64,000 nt of DNA from Bog-793 sp963761425 (lineage in GTDB: Bacteria; Actinomycetota; Acidimicrobiia; Acidimicrobiales; Bog-793), in assembly GCA_963761425.1 (NCBI GenBank), contig CAVXGQ010000003.1, positions 1 through 64,000 of the forward strand. Direction: 5' to 3'. Position 1 is the first letter of the stretch, and every line of letters begins with the position of its first letter. Of the stretch, positions 8,167-17,336 are shown piece after piece. A program made the translations under genes and the position numbers. The notes under the pieces were generated by a model. The model was given only the letters and a program-made list of their open reading frames with translations. It did not search any database and was not told the DNA's origin.

Positions 8167-8952
8167 CTAGTTCACCTTGTCCGCGACGATGCAGACGGTT
8201 TCGCAGGAAAGCGAGACGGTGGCACTTGGCGGGCCGATCGTCGCGGCAATTCGGTCTAAGAGGGCCCTCTTCTTGGACTCGGGAAGGAGTGCGACGCCGC
8301 TGTGGGTTCGCACCAGGTCCAAGAAGGCGTCGCGGCGGAGATCCCGGGTCCAGGGGAAGCGGTCGACGGCACAGGAGGCGAACCGTCCACAGCTTTCGAT
8401 CCAGGCGACGTGCCCGGCCGTCTGGGCGTCGTGGCGCCGAGCGGCGCGCCGACCGATCCCGCTTCCTTCCAACTCGGGTGCGAAGGTTTGGTAGGCGGTC
8501 TCAATGGCGGTGGCGAGCCCTTCGTCGGTGGGGCACTCGTAGTTCCAGAAGGCGGCGAGCCGGCCGTTCGCCGTCAGCACCTCTGCCGCCTTGGCGGGAC
8601 CGACTCTCGGGTCGATCCAGTGCCAGGCTTGTCCGCTCACGACGAGATCGAATTGGCGGCCAGCCGCGTCCCAGGTCTCGAACGGTGCCACCTCGACCGG
8701 AATACCGCGGCGCCGCGCGACGGCGGCCATCCGTTGGTCGATCTCGAGCCCCAGCACGTCGCAGTGTCTCGCGACGAACAGCGCGGCCGCCTTTCCGGTG
8801 CCGCACCCGACGTCGAGGACGCGGGAACCTCCCGCGGGACCGATCCGGTCGACTAATGCGTCCGGATAGGCCGGGCGCCAACGGTCGTACTGCTCGGCGT
8901 AGTCGCCGAAGGCCTCGGCTCGGGCTCGGTTCCGATAGAGCACTCTTCCCAT
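8167..8952 (-). CDS. Class I SAM-dependent methyltransferase
   Basis: 261 residues. The SAM-binding motif I is RVLDVGCGTGKAAAL, followed by an acidic residue at the end of the next strand (LGLEID) and motif IV FDLVVSGQAWHWID. The last is typical of the small-molecule methyltransferases related to UbiE/trans-aconitate methyltransferase. The substrate is unknown. The start is uncertain: ATG at 8952 is chosen because the conserved sequence (FGDYAEQYDRWRPAYP) follows soon after; 8982 is also possible. It converges with mscL and is divergent from the semialdehyde dehydrogenase gene. Confidence 0.85.
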   Translation of the reverse strand: MGRVLYRNRARAEAFGDYAEQYDRWRPAYPDALVDRIGPAGGSRVLDVGCGTGKAAALFVARHCDVLGLEIDQRMAAVARRRGIPVEVAPFETWDAAGRQFDLVVSGQAWHWIDPRVGPAKAAEVLTANGRLAAFWNYECPTDEGLATAIETAYQTFAPELEGSGIGRRAARRHDAQTAGHVAWIESCGRFASCAVDRFPWTRDLRRDAFLDLVRTHSGVALLPESKKRALLDRIAATIGPPSATVSLSCETVCIVADKVN

Positions 8953-9073
8953 TGTTACCGGTCTTTGCCCATCACCGACCATCCGCGGGTTACCCAGCAG
9001 CTGTCCGCGCGGCGCCGGTCACGACCCCCTCGGCGCGCCCGGCACCCGGCGTGTCCGGCCTATCCTCAAATCG

Positions 9074-10522
9074 ATGGATTCGGGCGCGCCTTCCGCGCCG
9101 ACGGAGTGCTACATCGGCGGCGAGTGGGGCGCTGCCGCCCATGGCCGGCGCTTCGAGGTGACCGATCCCGCCACCGGCACGCTCATCGACACGGTCGCTG
9201 ACGCCTCCTCCGCGGAGGGACTCGCGGCGGTCGCCGCGGCCCACGACGCACTCGGGGTGTGGTCGCAGACCGCACCGCGTCAGCGGGGAGAGATTCTGCG
9301 GCGGGCATTCTCCTTGATGACCGAGCGGGCGGAAGAGCTGGCACGACTGGTGGTCACCGAGAACGGCAAGGCGCTCGCCGACGCCCGTGGCGAGGTGGCT
9401 TACGCGGCGGAGTTCTTCCGTTGGTATTCCGAGGAAGCGGTGCGAAACACCGGCGAGTTCGTCACGGCTCCTTCCGGCACGAACCGGATCTTGGTCCTGC
9501 GTCAGCCGGTCGGCGTTGCGGTCCTCATCACGCCGTGGAACTTCCCCGCCGCGATGCTGACCCGCAAGATCGCCCCGGCACTGGCCGCGGGATGCACCGT
9601 CGTGTGCAAGCCGGCGCGGGAAACCCCTCTCACCGCGTTGGCGATCGCCGGCCTGCTCGAGGAGGCCGGGGCGCCCCCGGGCGTGGTGAACGTGGTGCCG
9701 AGCTCACGTCCCGGACCGCTCGTCGATGCCGTCATCGCCGACGAACGGGTACGCAAGCTCTCGTTCACCGGTTCGACCGAGGTCGGCCGGATGCTCCTCG
9801 CCAAGTCGTCGCCGCGGGTCCTTAACTGTTCCATGGAGCTCGGCGGGAACGCCCCGTTCCTCGTGTTCGCCGATGCCGACCTCGACGCGGCAGTCGCCGG
9901 TGCGATGGTGGCCAAGATGCGCAACGGCGGCGAAGCCTGCACCGCGGCCAATCGCTTCTACGTCGAGGAGGGAGTCGCCGCCGAGTTCTCGAAGGGTCTC
10001 ACCCAGGCGATGGCCGCGATCCGGATGGGAAACGGCCTGGATGAGGGAGTTGGGCTTGGTCCGCTCGTCAACGCGGAGACACGTGACAAGGTCGCCGCGC
10101 TGGTGGCGGGTGCGCTCGATTCGGGTGCCCGGGCGCTGACCGGGGGGGTCGTCCCGGAAGGTCGCGGATACTTCTACCCGGCGACCGTTCTCGACCGGGT
10201 CGTACCGGGGTCGTCGATCCTGAGACAGGAGATCTTTGGCCCGGTCGCTCCGATCGTCACCTTCAAATCGGAGTCCGAAGTGATCGAGATGGCGAACGAC
10301 TCGATACTCGGCCTGGTGTCCTACGTCTACACGGGCGACCTGGCGCGCGGTCTGCGGGTCGCCGAGGCGTTGGAAACCGGCATGGTGGGCCTCAACCGCG
10401 GGCTGGTCTCGGATCCAGCTGCCCCGTTCGGAGGCGTGAAGCAGTCCGGGCTCGGCCGGGAGGGTGGCCACGAGGGGATGAACGAGTATCTCGAAGCGAA
10501 ATACGTGGCCTGTTCGTGGTGA
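9074..10522 (+). CDS. gabD: NAD(P)-dependent succinate-semialdehyde dehydrogenase-like ALDH
   Basis: 482 residues, a typical aldehyde dehydrogenase that oxidises an aldehyde to the acid with NAD(P). The cofactor-site motif ITPWNFPAAMLTRK, catalytic Glu at about 255 (MELGGN) and nucleophilic Cys at about 289 (GGEACTAANR) are all present. The end FGGVKQSGLGREGG and the EACTAANRF form are those of actinobacterial succinate-semialdehyde dehydrogenases. The exact substrate is inferred, not shown. The downstream neighbour is a PLP-dependent PatB-like enzyme about 40 bases away; no other GABA genes are seen. Confidence 0.85.
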   Translation: MDSGAPSAPTECYIGGEWGAAAHGRRFEVTDPATGTLIDTVADASSAEGLAAVAAAHDALGVWSQTAPRQRGEILRRAFSLMTERAEELARLVVTENGKALADARGEVAYAAEFFRWYSEEAVRNTGEFVTAPSGTNRILVLRQPVGVAVLITPWNFPAAMLTRKIAPALAAGCTVVCKPARETPLTALAIAGLLEEAGAPPGVVNVVPSSRPGPLVDAVIADERVRKLSFTGSTEVGRMLLAKSSPRVLNCSMELGGNAPFLVFADADLDAAVAGAMVAKMRNGGEACTAANRFYVEEGVAAEFSKGLTQAMAAIRMGNGLDEGVGLGPLVNAETRDKVAALVAGALDSGARALTGGVVPEGRGYFYPATVLDRVVPGSSILRQEIFGPVAPIVTFKSESEVIEMANDSILGLVSYVYTGDLARGLRVAEALETGMVGLNRGLVSDPAAPFGGVKQSGLGREGGHEGMNEYLEAKYVACSW

Positions 10523-10565
10523 TCGCGACCCGGGAGGCGCCCGAGCGACGGTCGCCAGGGCGGCG

Positions 10566-11759
10566 GTGGGAAGGACCAGTCGCGCTTTGACCGACCGGTT
10601 CGACCTCGACGGCTTCACCCGTGCCGACCTCGAGGCCCGTCGGGGCGAGAAATGGGCCCGCGGGCCGTCGGGAACCATCCCGATGTGGGTTGCGGACATG
10701 GACTACCCGATCGCGCCGCCGATCCGTCGCGTGCTCGAGGAGGCGATCGGGATGGGCGATCTCGGCTATCCGATGTACTCGCTCGAAGGGTCGCTGGCGT
10801 CGGCCTTCACCTCCTGGACCAAGTCGCGCCACGGCCTCGACCTCGACCCCGAGCTGGTGGTCGTCACCACCGACGTCGTCCAGGCGATCTACTTCGCGAT
10901 CGACGCCCTGAGCGACCCCGGTGACGGGATCCTCACCCTCGCGCCCGCCTATCCGCCGTACTTCGTCGCCCTCGACGAGAAATCGCGGCGGATGGTCGAC
11001 TACGAGCTTTCGGTGGTCGATGGCGCCTACCGGTTCGACGCCGGCGAGTTGCGGGCACTGGTCGCGAAGGAGCGGCCGCGTCTGATGCTGCTTTGCAACC
11101 CGCACAACCCGACCGGCCGGGTGTTCAAGCGCACCGAGCTTTCCGAGCTCGCCTCGATCGCCGTCGACGCCGGCCTCCTGGTGATCTCCGACGAGGTCCA
11201 CTGCGATCTCGTGTATCCCGGTTCGACCCACGTCCCGATCGCCTCGTTGGGCGAGGAGATCGGGACGCGCACGATCACGCTGTCCTCCGCCAGCAAGACC
11301 TTCAATCTCGCCGGTCTGCGCTGCGCGGTCGCGGCCTGTGGATCGGGGGATCTCTCCGCACGGCTGCGCGCGATCCCGCATCGACAGCGCGGCAGGGCGA
11401 ACAACCTCGGGATGATCGCCGCCATCACCGCCTGGGAGGAAGGAACGCCCTGGCTCGACGCGGTCATCGCCCACCTGGTTGACAACCGTGACCGGGTGAC
11501 GGGCGTGCTCGCCGGGTTCGACCAGGTGTCGTGCATCCCGCCGGAGGCCACCTACCTCGCCTGGCTCGATCTGCGGCGGGCGGGACTCGGTGACGACCCA
11601 GCCACCGAGCTCGCCCGCCAGGCGCGGGTCACCCTTTCTCCAGGTCCGGAGTTCGGGACCGCGGGTCGGGGACACACCCGTCTCAACTTCGCGACGACGA
11701 CCGCCGTGCTCGACGAAGCGCTCGAGCGCATCGCCGGATTCCTCGCCACGCTCCACTGA
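10566..11759 (+). CDS. PatB/MalY-type PLP-dependent C-S lyase or aminotransferase
   Basis: About 397 residues of fold-type I PLP enzyme. The N-terminal WVADMDYPIAPPI and GYPMYS are hallmarks of the MalY/PatB subgroup (cystathionine beta-lyase-like). CNPHNPTGRVF and ISDEVHCDLVYPG follow, and the PLP lysine is in SSASKTFNLAGLR. The likely reaction is beta-elimination of cystathionine or a related thioether; MalY-type proteins can also have regulatory roles. The start may be the GTG at 10566 or the TTG at 10587 (MTDRFDLDGF). The gene follows the semialdehyde dehydrogenase on the same strand. Confidence 0.87.
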   Translation: MGRTSRALTDRFDLDGFTRADLEARRGEKWARGPSGTIPMWVADMDYPIAPPIRRVLEEAIGMGDLGYPMYSLEGSLASAFTSWTKSRHGLDLDPELVVVTTDVVQAIYFAIDALSDPGDGILTLAPAYPPYFVALDEKSRRMVDYELSVVDGAYRFDAGELRALVAKERPRLMLLCNPHNPTGRVFKRTELSELASIAVDAGLLVISDEVHCDLVYPGSTHVPIASLGEEIGTRTITLSSASKTFNLAGLRCAVAACGSGDLSARLRAIPHRQRGRANNLGMIAAITAWEEGTPWLDAVIAHLVDNRDRVTGVLAGFDQVSCIPPEATYLAWLDLRRAGLGDDPATELARQARVTLSPGPEFGTAGRGHTRLNFATTTAVLDEALERIAGFLATLH

Positions 11760-11781
11760 GGGTGGGGGAGACCCGCCGCAA

Positions 11782-12963
11782 CTACCCGGAGAACTCGGTC
11801 GCGTCCTCGGGAAGCAGGGTGACGAGGTTCGACAAACGGGCGTCGTTCGAGAAGACCTCGATGATCGGCACCGACAGGCCGAGTCCGCGTTGCAGTCGCT
11901 CAGCCGGGAGCTCTTGGTCCCAGAGCAGCAAGGTGACCACGACGCCGGCCTCGCCGGCCCGGGCGGTCCGTCCGGAGCGGTGGAGGTAGGCCTTCTGGTC
12001 CTCCGGCGGGTCGTAGTGGACGACGATGTCGACGCCCTCGATGTCGAGTCCCCGCGCCGCCACGTCGGTCGCGACGAGCGCCTGGAGTCTGCCCTTGGCG
12101 AAGGCGGCGAGGGCATGTTCCCGCGCCGCCTGGCGCAGGTCGCCGTGGATGGCGGCGGCGCGCACCCCCTCACCACGGAGGGCCGTGGTGAGGTGGTCCG
12201 CCCCCCGTTTGGTGCGGACGAACACCAGGGTCTTGCCTGCCCCCCGGGCGATGGTCGCCACGACCTTCACCTTGTCGAGCTGGTGGATCTTGAAGAAATG
12301 GTGCTTCATTTCGGCCACCGTCACCTGGTCGGAGAGGGTCTCGTGGAAGACCGGTTCGTGCAGGTGGCGCTTCACGAGTCGGTCGACCGTCGAATCGAGC
12401 GTCGCGGAGAAGAGCAGCGTCTGGTGGGGTCCGGTGATGTGGCGGAGCAGCCACTCGACCTGGGGTAGGAACCCCAGGTCCGCCATGCGGTCGGCTTCGT
12501 CGACGACCAGGGTCGCTATCTCCGAAAGCACGATTGCCCGGCGGTCGACGAGATCGATCAGCCTTCCCGGGGTGGCGACGACGACGTCGAGGCCCTGGCT
12601 CACGCTCCGGACCTGCTCATCGAGGTCGGCACCCCCGTAGACGGCGCCGACCCGCCGGTCGATTGCCGCCCCGAGCCGGGCAAGTACCTCGGTCACCTGG
12701 AGGGCGAGCTCGCGCGTCGGCTCGAGGACCAGCGAGGCGGGGTGACGGGACTTGACCCGCGGAGTGGCCATCAGCATCGGCAGGCCGAAGGCGAGCGTCT
12801 TGCCACTGCCGGTCTTGGCCTTGCCACAGATGTCGCGGCCGGCGATCGCGTCCGGGATCGCTAGGGTTTGGACCTCGAAGGGTTGTTCGATTCCGTCGAC
12901 GTGCAGGGCCTGGACGAGTTTCTCGTCTACTCCGAGTTCGGCGAAGGTCGGCGTTTTGGTCAC
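11782..12963 (-). CDS. DEAD-box ATP-dependent RNA helicase
   Basis: 393 residues with the full motif set in order: Q motif (FEVQTLAIPDAI), Walker A AKTGSGKT at 49-56, PTREL, TPGRL, DEAD at about 155-158, SAT (LLFSATLDS), then the second domain with VATDVAARGLDIEGV and HRSGRTARAG. It should unwind short RNA duplexes, for example in ribosome assembly or mRNA turnover. It is short, with no basic C-terminal tail as in RhlE or CsdA. The ATG at 12963 is chosen since TFAELGVDEKLVQAL, the usual start of the fold, follows immediately. It is convergent with the PatB-like gene. Confidence 0.93.
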   Translation of the reverse strand: MTKTPTFAELGVDEKLVQALHVDGIEQPFEVQTLAIPDAIAGRDICGKAKTGSGKTLAFGLPMLMATPRVKSRHPASLVLEPTRELALQVTEVLARLGAAIDRRVGAVYGGADLDEQVRSVSQGLDVVVATPGRLIDLVDRRAIVLSEIATLVVDEADRMADLGFLPQVEWLLRHITGPHQTLLFSATLDSTVDRLVKRHLHEPVFHETLSDQVTVAEMKHHFFKIHQLDKVKVVATIARGAGKTLVFVRTKRGADHLTTALRGEGVRAAAIHGDLRQAAREHALAAFAKGRLQALVATDVAARGLDIEGVDIVVHYDPPEDQKAYLHRSGRTARAGEAGVVVTLLLWDQELPAERLQRGLGLSVPIIEVFSNDARLSNLVTLLPEDATEFSG

Positions 12964-13077
12964 GTCGAGAAGTCTTTCACCGACTGCGGCCCGAGCCCTC
13001 GACCGTGGCGGTCACCGGCGGTCGAGCAAGGGTCCCTGTGTATCCTTCCAACGCAAACGGCCAGACAAGGAGGAGTT

Positions 13078-13542
13078 GTGCCAGAGCTCATTGCGGGCGA
13101 CAAGGCTCCCGCGTTCAGCCTTTTGGATCAGGACGGCGCGACGGTGTCGCTATCGGATTTCGCCGGTCGCAAGGTCGTCGTCTACTTCTATCCCGCTGAC
13201 GACACGCCGGGTTGCACGAAGGAAGCCTGTCAGTTCAACGGACTGCTTGATGACTTCGCGGCGCTCGGTGTCGACGTGGTCGGCATCTCGCCCGACGGGG
13301 ACGAGTCACACCGTCGCTTCCGGACGAAGTACGGGCTCGGCCTGCGGCTCGCCTCTGACCCGTCGCACGCGACGATGAAGCGTTACGGGGCGTGGGGCGA
13401 GAAGACCCTCTACGGCCGGGTCACGGTAGGCGTCATCCGCTCCACCTTCCTCATCGACGAGGAAGGGCGCGTGGAGACGATCTGGCGTCACGTCAAGGCC
13501 GATGGGCACGCGGCGAAGGTGCTCGCCGCCGTCGAGAACTGA
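13078..13542 (+). CDS. bcp: Thioredoxin-dependent thiol peroxidase (Bcp/PrxQ)
   Basis: 154 residues, the usual PrxQ length. It reduces peroxides in the cytoplasm using thioredoxin. The active-site segment YPADDTPGCTKEACQF places the peroxidatic Cys at 46 and the resolving Cys at 51, the spacing of the Bcp type. The C-terminal TFLIDEEGRV matches the family. The GTG start at 13078 follows AAGGAGGAG. The next gene (FrhB-like) begins 8 bases after the stop, so they are probably co-transcribed. Confidence 0.95.
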   Translation: MPELIAGDKAPAFSLLDQDGATVSLSDFAGRKVVVYFYPADDTPGCTKEACQFNGLLDDFAALGVDVVGISPDGDESHRRFRTKYGLGLRLASDPSHATMKRYGAWGEKTLYGRVTVGVIRSTFLIDEEGRVETIWRHVKADGHAAKVLAAVEN

Positions 13543-13549
13543 CGGCTCC

Positions 13550-14677
13550 GTGCCCCCCGAGAAGCCGCAGTGGGCGGAACTCTTCCGCGAGGTCGTGACG
13601 TCCGGGTTGTGCACCGGATGCGCCTCCTGCATTGTTGCCTGCCCCTACGACGTCCTCGGCTACGACACGGATGGCGGACGATACCGGCCGTTCCACGTCG
13701 ACGAGGCGGGCGGCCCCGAGAACTGCACCCACGGCGAGCGGGGCTGCACGCTGTGCACCCGGGCGTGTCCTCGGTTTCGCACCTGGGAGCCCGAGATCGA
13801 CTCTTACCTGTTCGGCCGGGCCCGGGCCGTCGACGAGGTCTACGGGATCGCTGCCGAGACGCTGCTCGCACGGGCGACGGACCCCGAGATCGGAGCAGCC
13901 GGCCAGGACGGAGGCTTCGTCTCAGCCCTCATTGTCTGGGCGCTCGAGCACGACATTGTCGACGCGGCCCTGGTGTCGTACCTGGAGGGTGACGGCCGTT
14001 CCTGGCGCGCCGTGCCCGGCGTGGCGCGCAACCGGGCTGACGTGCTGCGGGCCGCCGGTTCTCGCTACACGTACTCGGCGAACCCGCTCGCCTATCCGGA
14101 GGCGATCGCCCAGGGTGCCGAACGGGTCGCCCTGGTCGGCATGAGCTGTCAAGCCTCGGCGCCCCCGGCGATGGCGGCGCGCCGGGCCGGTAAGGTGGCC
14201 CGTCGTTTTGCGCTCGCGATCGGGCTTCTCTGCTCGAAGACCTTTGACGACGCGATCTTCACCGAGCTGTTCGAGGCGCGCTACGGGCTGCGCCGCGAAG
14301 AGATCCTGAAGATGAACATCAAGGGCGTCTTCCAGATCTGGACCCGGGATGGCGGTTATCACGAGATCCCGCTCAAAGAGGCGCGGGCCTGGACGCGGGA
14401 GGGCTGTCGGCAGTGCCCGGACTTCGCGGCCGAACACGCCGACATCTCCGCCGGTGGGATCGGTGTCGACAACGATTGGACACTCGCCATCGTGCGGACC
14501 CAGCGCGGCGCCGAGATCGTCGGCGCGATGCGCGCCGCGGGTGTCATCGAGGCCCGCCCGGCCGCCGACGACCCGACGGTGCTGCCGCTCCTCGCCAAGC
14601 TTTCCCGAGTGAGCAGGCGGCGTTGGCCCGAAGGAGGCGATGCCGCTCCACGGCTCATTCCCGTCGTCGCCGGTTAG
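13550..14677 (+). CDS. Coenzyme F420 hydrogenase/dehydrogenase beta-subunit-like (FrhB family) protein
   Basis: 375 residues. A 2x[4Fe-4S] ferredoxin-like N-terminus (CTGCASCIVACP and later CTLCTRACP) is followed by the FrhB core: GQDGGFVSAL, MSCQASAP, a Cys in LLCSKTF, and CRQCPDFAAEHADIS. The FrhB domain binds FAD and iron-sulfur clusters and passes electrons to or from F420 or a similar donor. Whether this protein uses F420, ferredoxin or both is not evident. The start GTG at 13550 lies 8 bases after bcp. No F420 biosynthesis gene is in the window. Confidence 0.85.
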   Translation: MPPEKPQWAELFREVVTSGLCTGCASCIVACPYDVLGYDTDGGRYRPFHVDEAGGPENCTHGERGCTLCTRACPRFRTWEPEIDSYLFGRARAVDEVYGIAAETLLARATDPEIGAAGQDGGFVSALIVWALEHDIVDAALVSYLEGDGRSWRAVPGVARNRADVLRAAGSRYTYSANPLAYPEAIAQGAERVALVGMSCQASAPPAMAARRAGKVARRFALAIGLLCSKTFDDAIFTELFEARYGLRREEILKMNIKGVFQIWTRDGGYHEIPLKEARAWTREGCRQCPDFAAEHADISAGGIGVDNDWTLAIVRTQRGAEIVGAMRAAGVIEARPAADDPTVLPLLAKLSRVSRRRWPEGGDAAPRLIPVVAG

Positions 14678-15064
14678 CGGTTGCCCCGGGAAAGGGGCAA
14701 TCATGTTGGCGGTGACCCGATTGGCGGGGGACGGTGTCGAGTCCGCGGGCCCGTCAAGGTCGGGGCCTCTTCGGATCCTTGGCCGCTGTGGTCGGGGAAG
14801 GGGAGGTGCGACGGCTCCCGTCGGATCCGATCGCGGCCGTCCGGGTCCCGCAGTCGCCGCGCGGTCGGAAATTGTGACCGGTTCCCCAGGGGGAGTTCGC
14901 CGGCCTACCTCGGTTTCCGGCTGAGACCGGTCCGGACCGCCGATCCTCGTGCCACCAGGGAGGGACCCGGGGGCCCACCGGGACTTGCTCCGCAAGAGGA
15001 GGTGACCGGGGCGCGGCGGACACGTCATTGCCAGGCGGGGCGCTCTAGCCCGGGTCCAAGCCCT
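14678..15064. other. Non-coding intergenic stretch between convergent genes
   Basis: About 390 bases after the FrhB-like stop codon and before the end of the leftward radical SAM gene. Apart from the hairpin at 14679-14702, nothing is recognised; short open frames overlap on both strands without protein-like composition. Confidence 0.5.
14679..14702 (+). terminator. Hairpin just after the FrhB-like gene
   Basis: A 9-bp stem (GGTTGCCCC / GGGGCAATC, with one G-U pair) around a 6-base loop starts two bases after the stop at 14677. There is no T-run, as is common for actinobacterial terminator-like hairpins. Confidence 0.5.
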
Positions 15065-16510
15065 TCACGGACCGCCGGCTCTTGTCGGCCGTGACCTGGG
15101 TGCCAAGACGCCAGACGCCCGGTCGCGTGCCACGCCCGGCACGTAGGGACATCCGGGATCCTCGGCCAGTGGGTCCCCGAAGGCGGCGAAGGCCCGGGCG
15201 CGCGAACCCCCGCAAGGCTCGCGGAACTCGCAGCGACCGCAGCGTCCGCGGAGCTGGTCGGGGTCGCGCAGCGACCGGAACAGCTTCGAGTCGGAGTAGA
15301 TGTCGGGCAACGGTCGTTCTCGCACGTTGCCGGCGACCAACGGGAGGAAGCCGCTCGGCTGGACCTCGCCGCGACTCGAGACGAAGACGACGCCGCGGCC
15401 GTCACCGACGACGAGCGGGACCCGGCGGCGGGCACCATCCCGCGTCGCGAAGCGGCGCGCCGGGTCCGATGGCGGTGGCTCCAACCCGAGGGCTCCCAGG
15501 CGATCGTGGAGCTCGCCGTAGAGGGGACCTCGGTCGTCCGGGTCCACCTGGTCGTCGGCGCGGTGACTGAGCATGATCCGGCGGTACTGGGGTGCCTCGG
15601 TCGTCTTCAGGGGGATAAGCGTCGCCGCTTCGTAGAGGAACTCGAGGGCGTCTTCTATGCCTGTCGCCGTGAGGGGCTCCAGCGTGGTTCCGCGTCCCAT
15701 CGGCACGAGAAAGAACACGCTCCAGAGCCCGACACCGAGTCGGAGCGCGAGCCGCAGCATCTCCGGCAGCTCGGGGGCCGTCGCCGCGGTCACCGTCGTG
15801 TTCAGCTGCAACCGCAAGCCGGCTTGGCGTGCCGTGGTGCAGGCGGCGACGGTCCAGTCGAACGAGCCCGGCGTCAGTCGGAAGTCGTCGTGGGTCGCGG
15901 CGCGGCCTCCATCGAGCGAGAACGAGACCGTCGACACCCCGGCCTGACGGAGTTCCCGCAGGAGGCCCGGTGCCGCGCGCGGTGTTCCCGCCGGGGCCAC
16001 CGACACCGCGAGCTGTTCTCGCACCCCGTGCCGGACCAGCTCCAACAGGTCGGGACGCATGAGCGGGTCCCCTCCGGTGAACACCACGATGGGGCGCGGC
16101 GCTCCCAGCGCGCCGAGATCGTCGAGGACCGCGGCGACCTCGTCGCTAGAAAGCTCATCGGCGTCGCGTTCTCGCTTCGCCTCGGCGCGGCAGTGGCGAC
16201 AGGCCAGCTCGCACGCCCGCGTCAGCTCGAAAAGCACCAGGAACGGGCGTTGGCCGACGTCGTAGCGCAGGTGTCTCAGACCGGAAGGGGCGGCGTGAAC
16301 GGAGGCAGGGGGGTCGTCGCGCCCCCCGATCGGCTGGCGGGACGCACGACGCCGGCCCGGATCGCGGCTCTGTCGGGTCCGACCTTTCGGCGTCGGTTCG
16401 CCCGTGGCTGGCCGCTCTTTTGTCGGTTCTTTCAGTGGCTCGCCGCCGTCACCGAATCTCGGAAGGCCGACGCCGGCGGGAGCCGCCCTGGGAATCGTCC
16501 GGTCCACCAC
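15065..16510 (-). CDS. Radical SAM/SPASM-domain protein
   Basis: A radical SAM enzyme with the CxxxCxxC cluster motif in TRACELACRHCRAEAKR and the following GGDPLMRPDLLELV. The C-terminal SPASM region carries further Cys (CGRCEFREPCGGSRARA and DPGCPYVP) for auxiliary iron-sulfur clusters. It is closest in style to the PqqE/NirJ/AhbD-like group and the TIGR04053-type family; these act on peptides or haem precursors. No peptide or haem gene adjoins it, so its substrate is unknown. From GTG 16510 there is a basic, Pro-rich extension of about 75 residues before the conserved part (LRHLRYDVGQRPFLV). No later canonical start is obvious, so the start is uncertain. Confidence 0.82.
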   Translation of the reverse strand: MVDRTIPRAAPAGVGLPRFGDGGEPLKEPTKERPATGEPTPKGRTRQSRDPGRRRASRQPIGGRDDPPASVHAAPSGLRHLRYDVGQRPFLVLFELTRACELACRHCRAEAKRERDADELSSDEVAAVLDDLGALGAPRPIVVFTGGDPLMRPDLLELVRHGVREQLAVSVAPAGTPRAAPGLLRELRQAGVSTVSFSLDGGRAATHDDFRLTPGSFDWTVAACTTARQAGLRLQLNTTVTAATAPELPEMLRLALRLGVGLWSVFFLVPMGRGTTLEPLTATGIEDALEFLYEAATLIPLKTTEAPQYRRIMLSHRADDQVDPDDRGPLYGELHDRLGALGLEPPPSDPARRFATRDGARRRVPLVVGDGRGVVFVSSRGEVQPSGFLPLVAGNVRERPLPDIYSDSKLFRSLRDPDQLRGRCGRCEFREPCGGSRARAFAAFGDPLAEDPGCPYVPGVARDRASGVLAPRSRPTRAGGP

Positions 16511-16574
16511 GGATCCAGCTTGGCAGGCTTCCCGGGCGGGAGTCGGAGGGCGGTACCGGGCTAGCTTGGCAGCT

Positions 16575-17336
16575 GTGGCGCCGAGGGAAAAGGGCCATCC
16601 AACGACCTATGTGCTGTTCGTCCGGCACGGCATGACGCCGACCACGGGCAAGGTCCTTCCCGGCCGCGCCCCCGGACTCCACCTGACGGAGGCGGGACGC
16701 GCCGAGGCGGCCGAGCTCGGTAGACGACTGGGCGACCTCGGCCGCGTACGGGCCCTCTACTCCTCGCCGATCGAGCGGGCGGTGGAGACGGCCGACGAGA
16801 TCTCGCGCGGGGTCGGTGTTCCCGTGGAGATCGAGCCGGGATTGATCGAATGCGACTTCGGGGTCTGGACCGGGGCGGGGCTGCATGCCCTGCGCAGCAA
16901 GCGAGAATGGAGGGTCGTGCTGAATCATCCGTCTGGCTTCCGATTCCCCGGAGGCGAGTCCTTTGTCGAGCTGCAGGCCCGCGTGCTGGCGGTCGTCGAG
17001 CGGCTGATGACGCGCCACCGAGGCGAGGTCGTGGTCGCGGTGAGCCATGCGGATCCGATCAAAGTCGCGCTCGGAAACGCCCTCGGCAGCCCGCTCGACT
17101 TCTTCCAGCGGATCGTCGTCGGGCCGTGCTCGACGAGCATCGTCGCCTACCGCGACGGCCAACCGTGGGTGCTCGCCACGAACACCTTCGATGACCCGGC
17201 GCTGGTCGGTGTGCCGTCCGCAGGATCCCGGGCCAGGGGCACCCTGGCGGGCCGGCAAGGCACGGCTCCGGGCCGGCTGCGCCGGCGTGACGAAACCGGC
17301 TCCACCGGTTCGGCCGGCGCGCGGTCCCGACCATGA
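16575..17336 (+). CDS. Histidine-phosphatase-fold phosphomutase-like protein (MSMEG_4193 type)
   Basis: 253 residues of the histidine phosphatase superfamily. The phospho-accepting His is in VLFVRHGMTPTTGK, with the partner motifs SSPIERAVETA and VVVAVSHADPIK. The group found directly before DUF3090 in actinobacteria is annotated as a putative phosphomutase; its true substrate is not known. The GTG at 16575 puts the catalytic motif about 20 residues in. The stop codon overlaps the next ATG (ATGA at 17333), so translation is coupled. The C-terminal 45 residues are Gly/Arg-rich and probably disordered. Confidence 0.87.
   Translation: MAPREKGHPTTYVLFVRHGMTPTTGKVLPGRAPGLHLTEAGRAEAAELGRRLGDLGRVRALYSSPIERAVETADEISRGVGVPVEIEPGLIECDFGVWTGAGLHALRSKREWRVVLNHPSGFRFPGGESFVELQARVLAVVERLMTRHRGEVVVAVSHADPIKVALGNALGSPLDFFQRIVVGPCSTSIVAYRDGQPWVLATNTFDDPALVGVPSAGSRARGTLAGRQGTAPGRLRRRDETGSTGSAGARSRP

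Noticed and set aside
10392..12176. A 594-codon leftward frame across the PatB-like gene and helicase end
   Set aside because: Shadow frame in GC-rich sequence; no domain, and both underlying genes have complete motifs.
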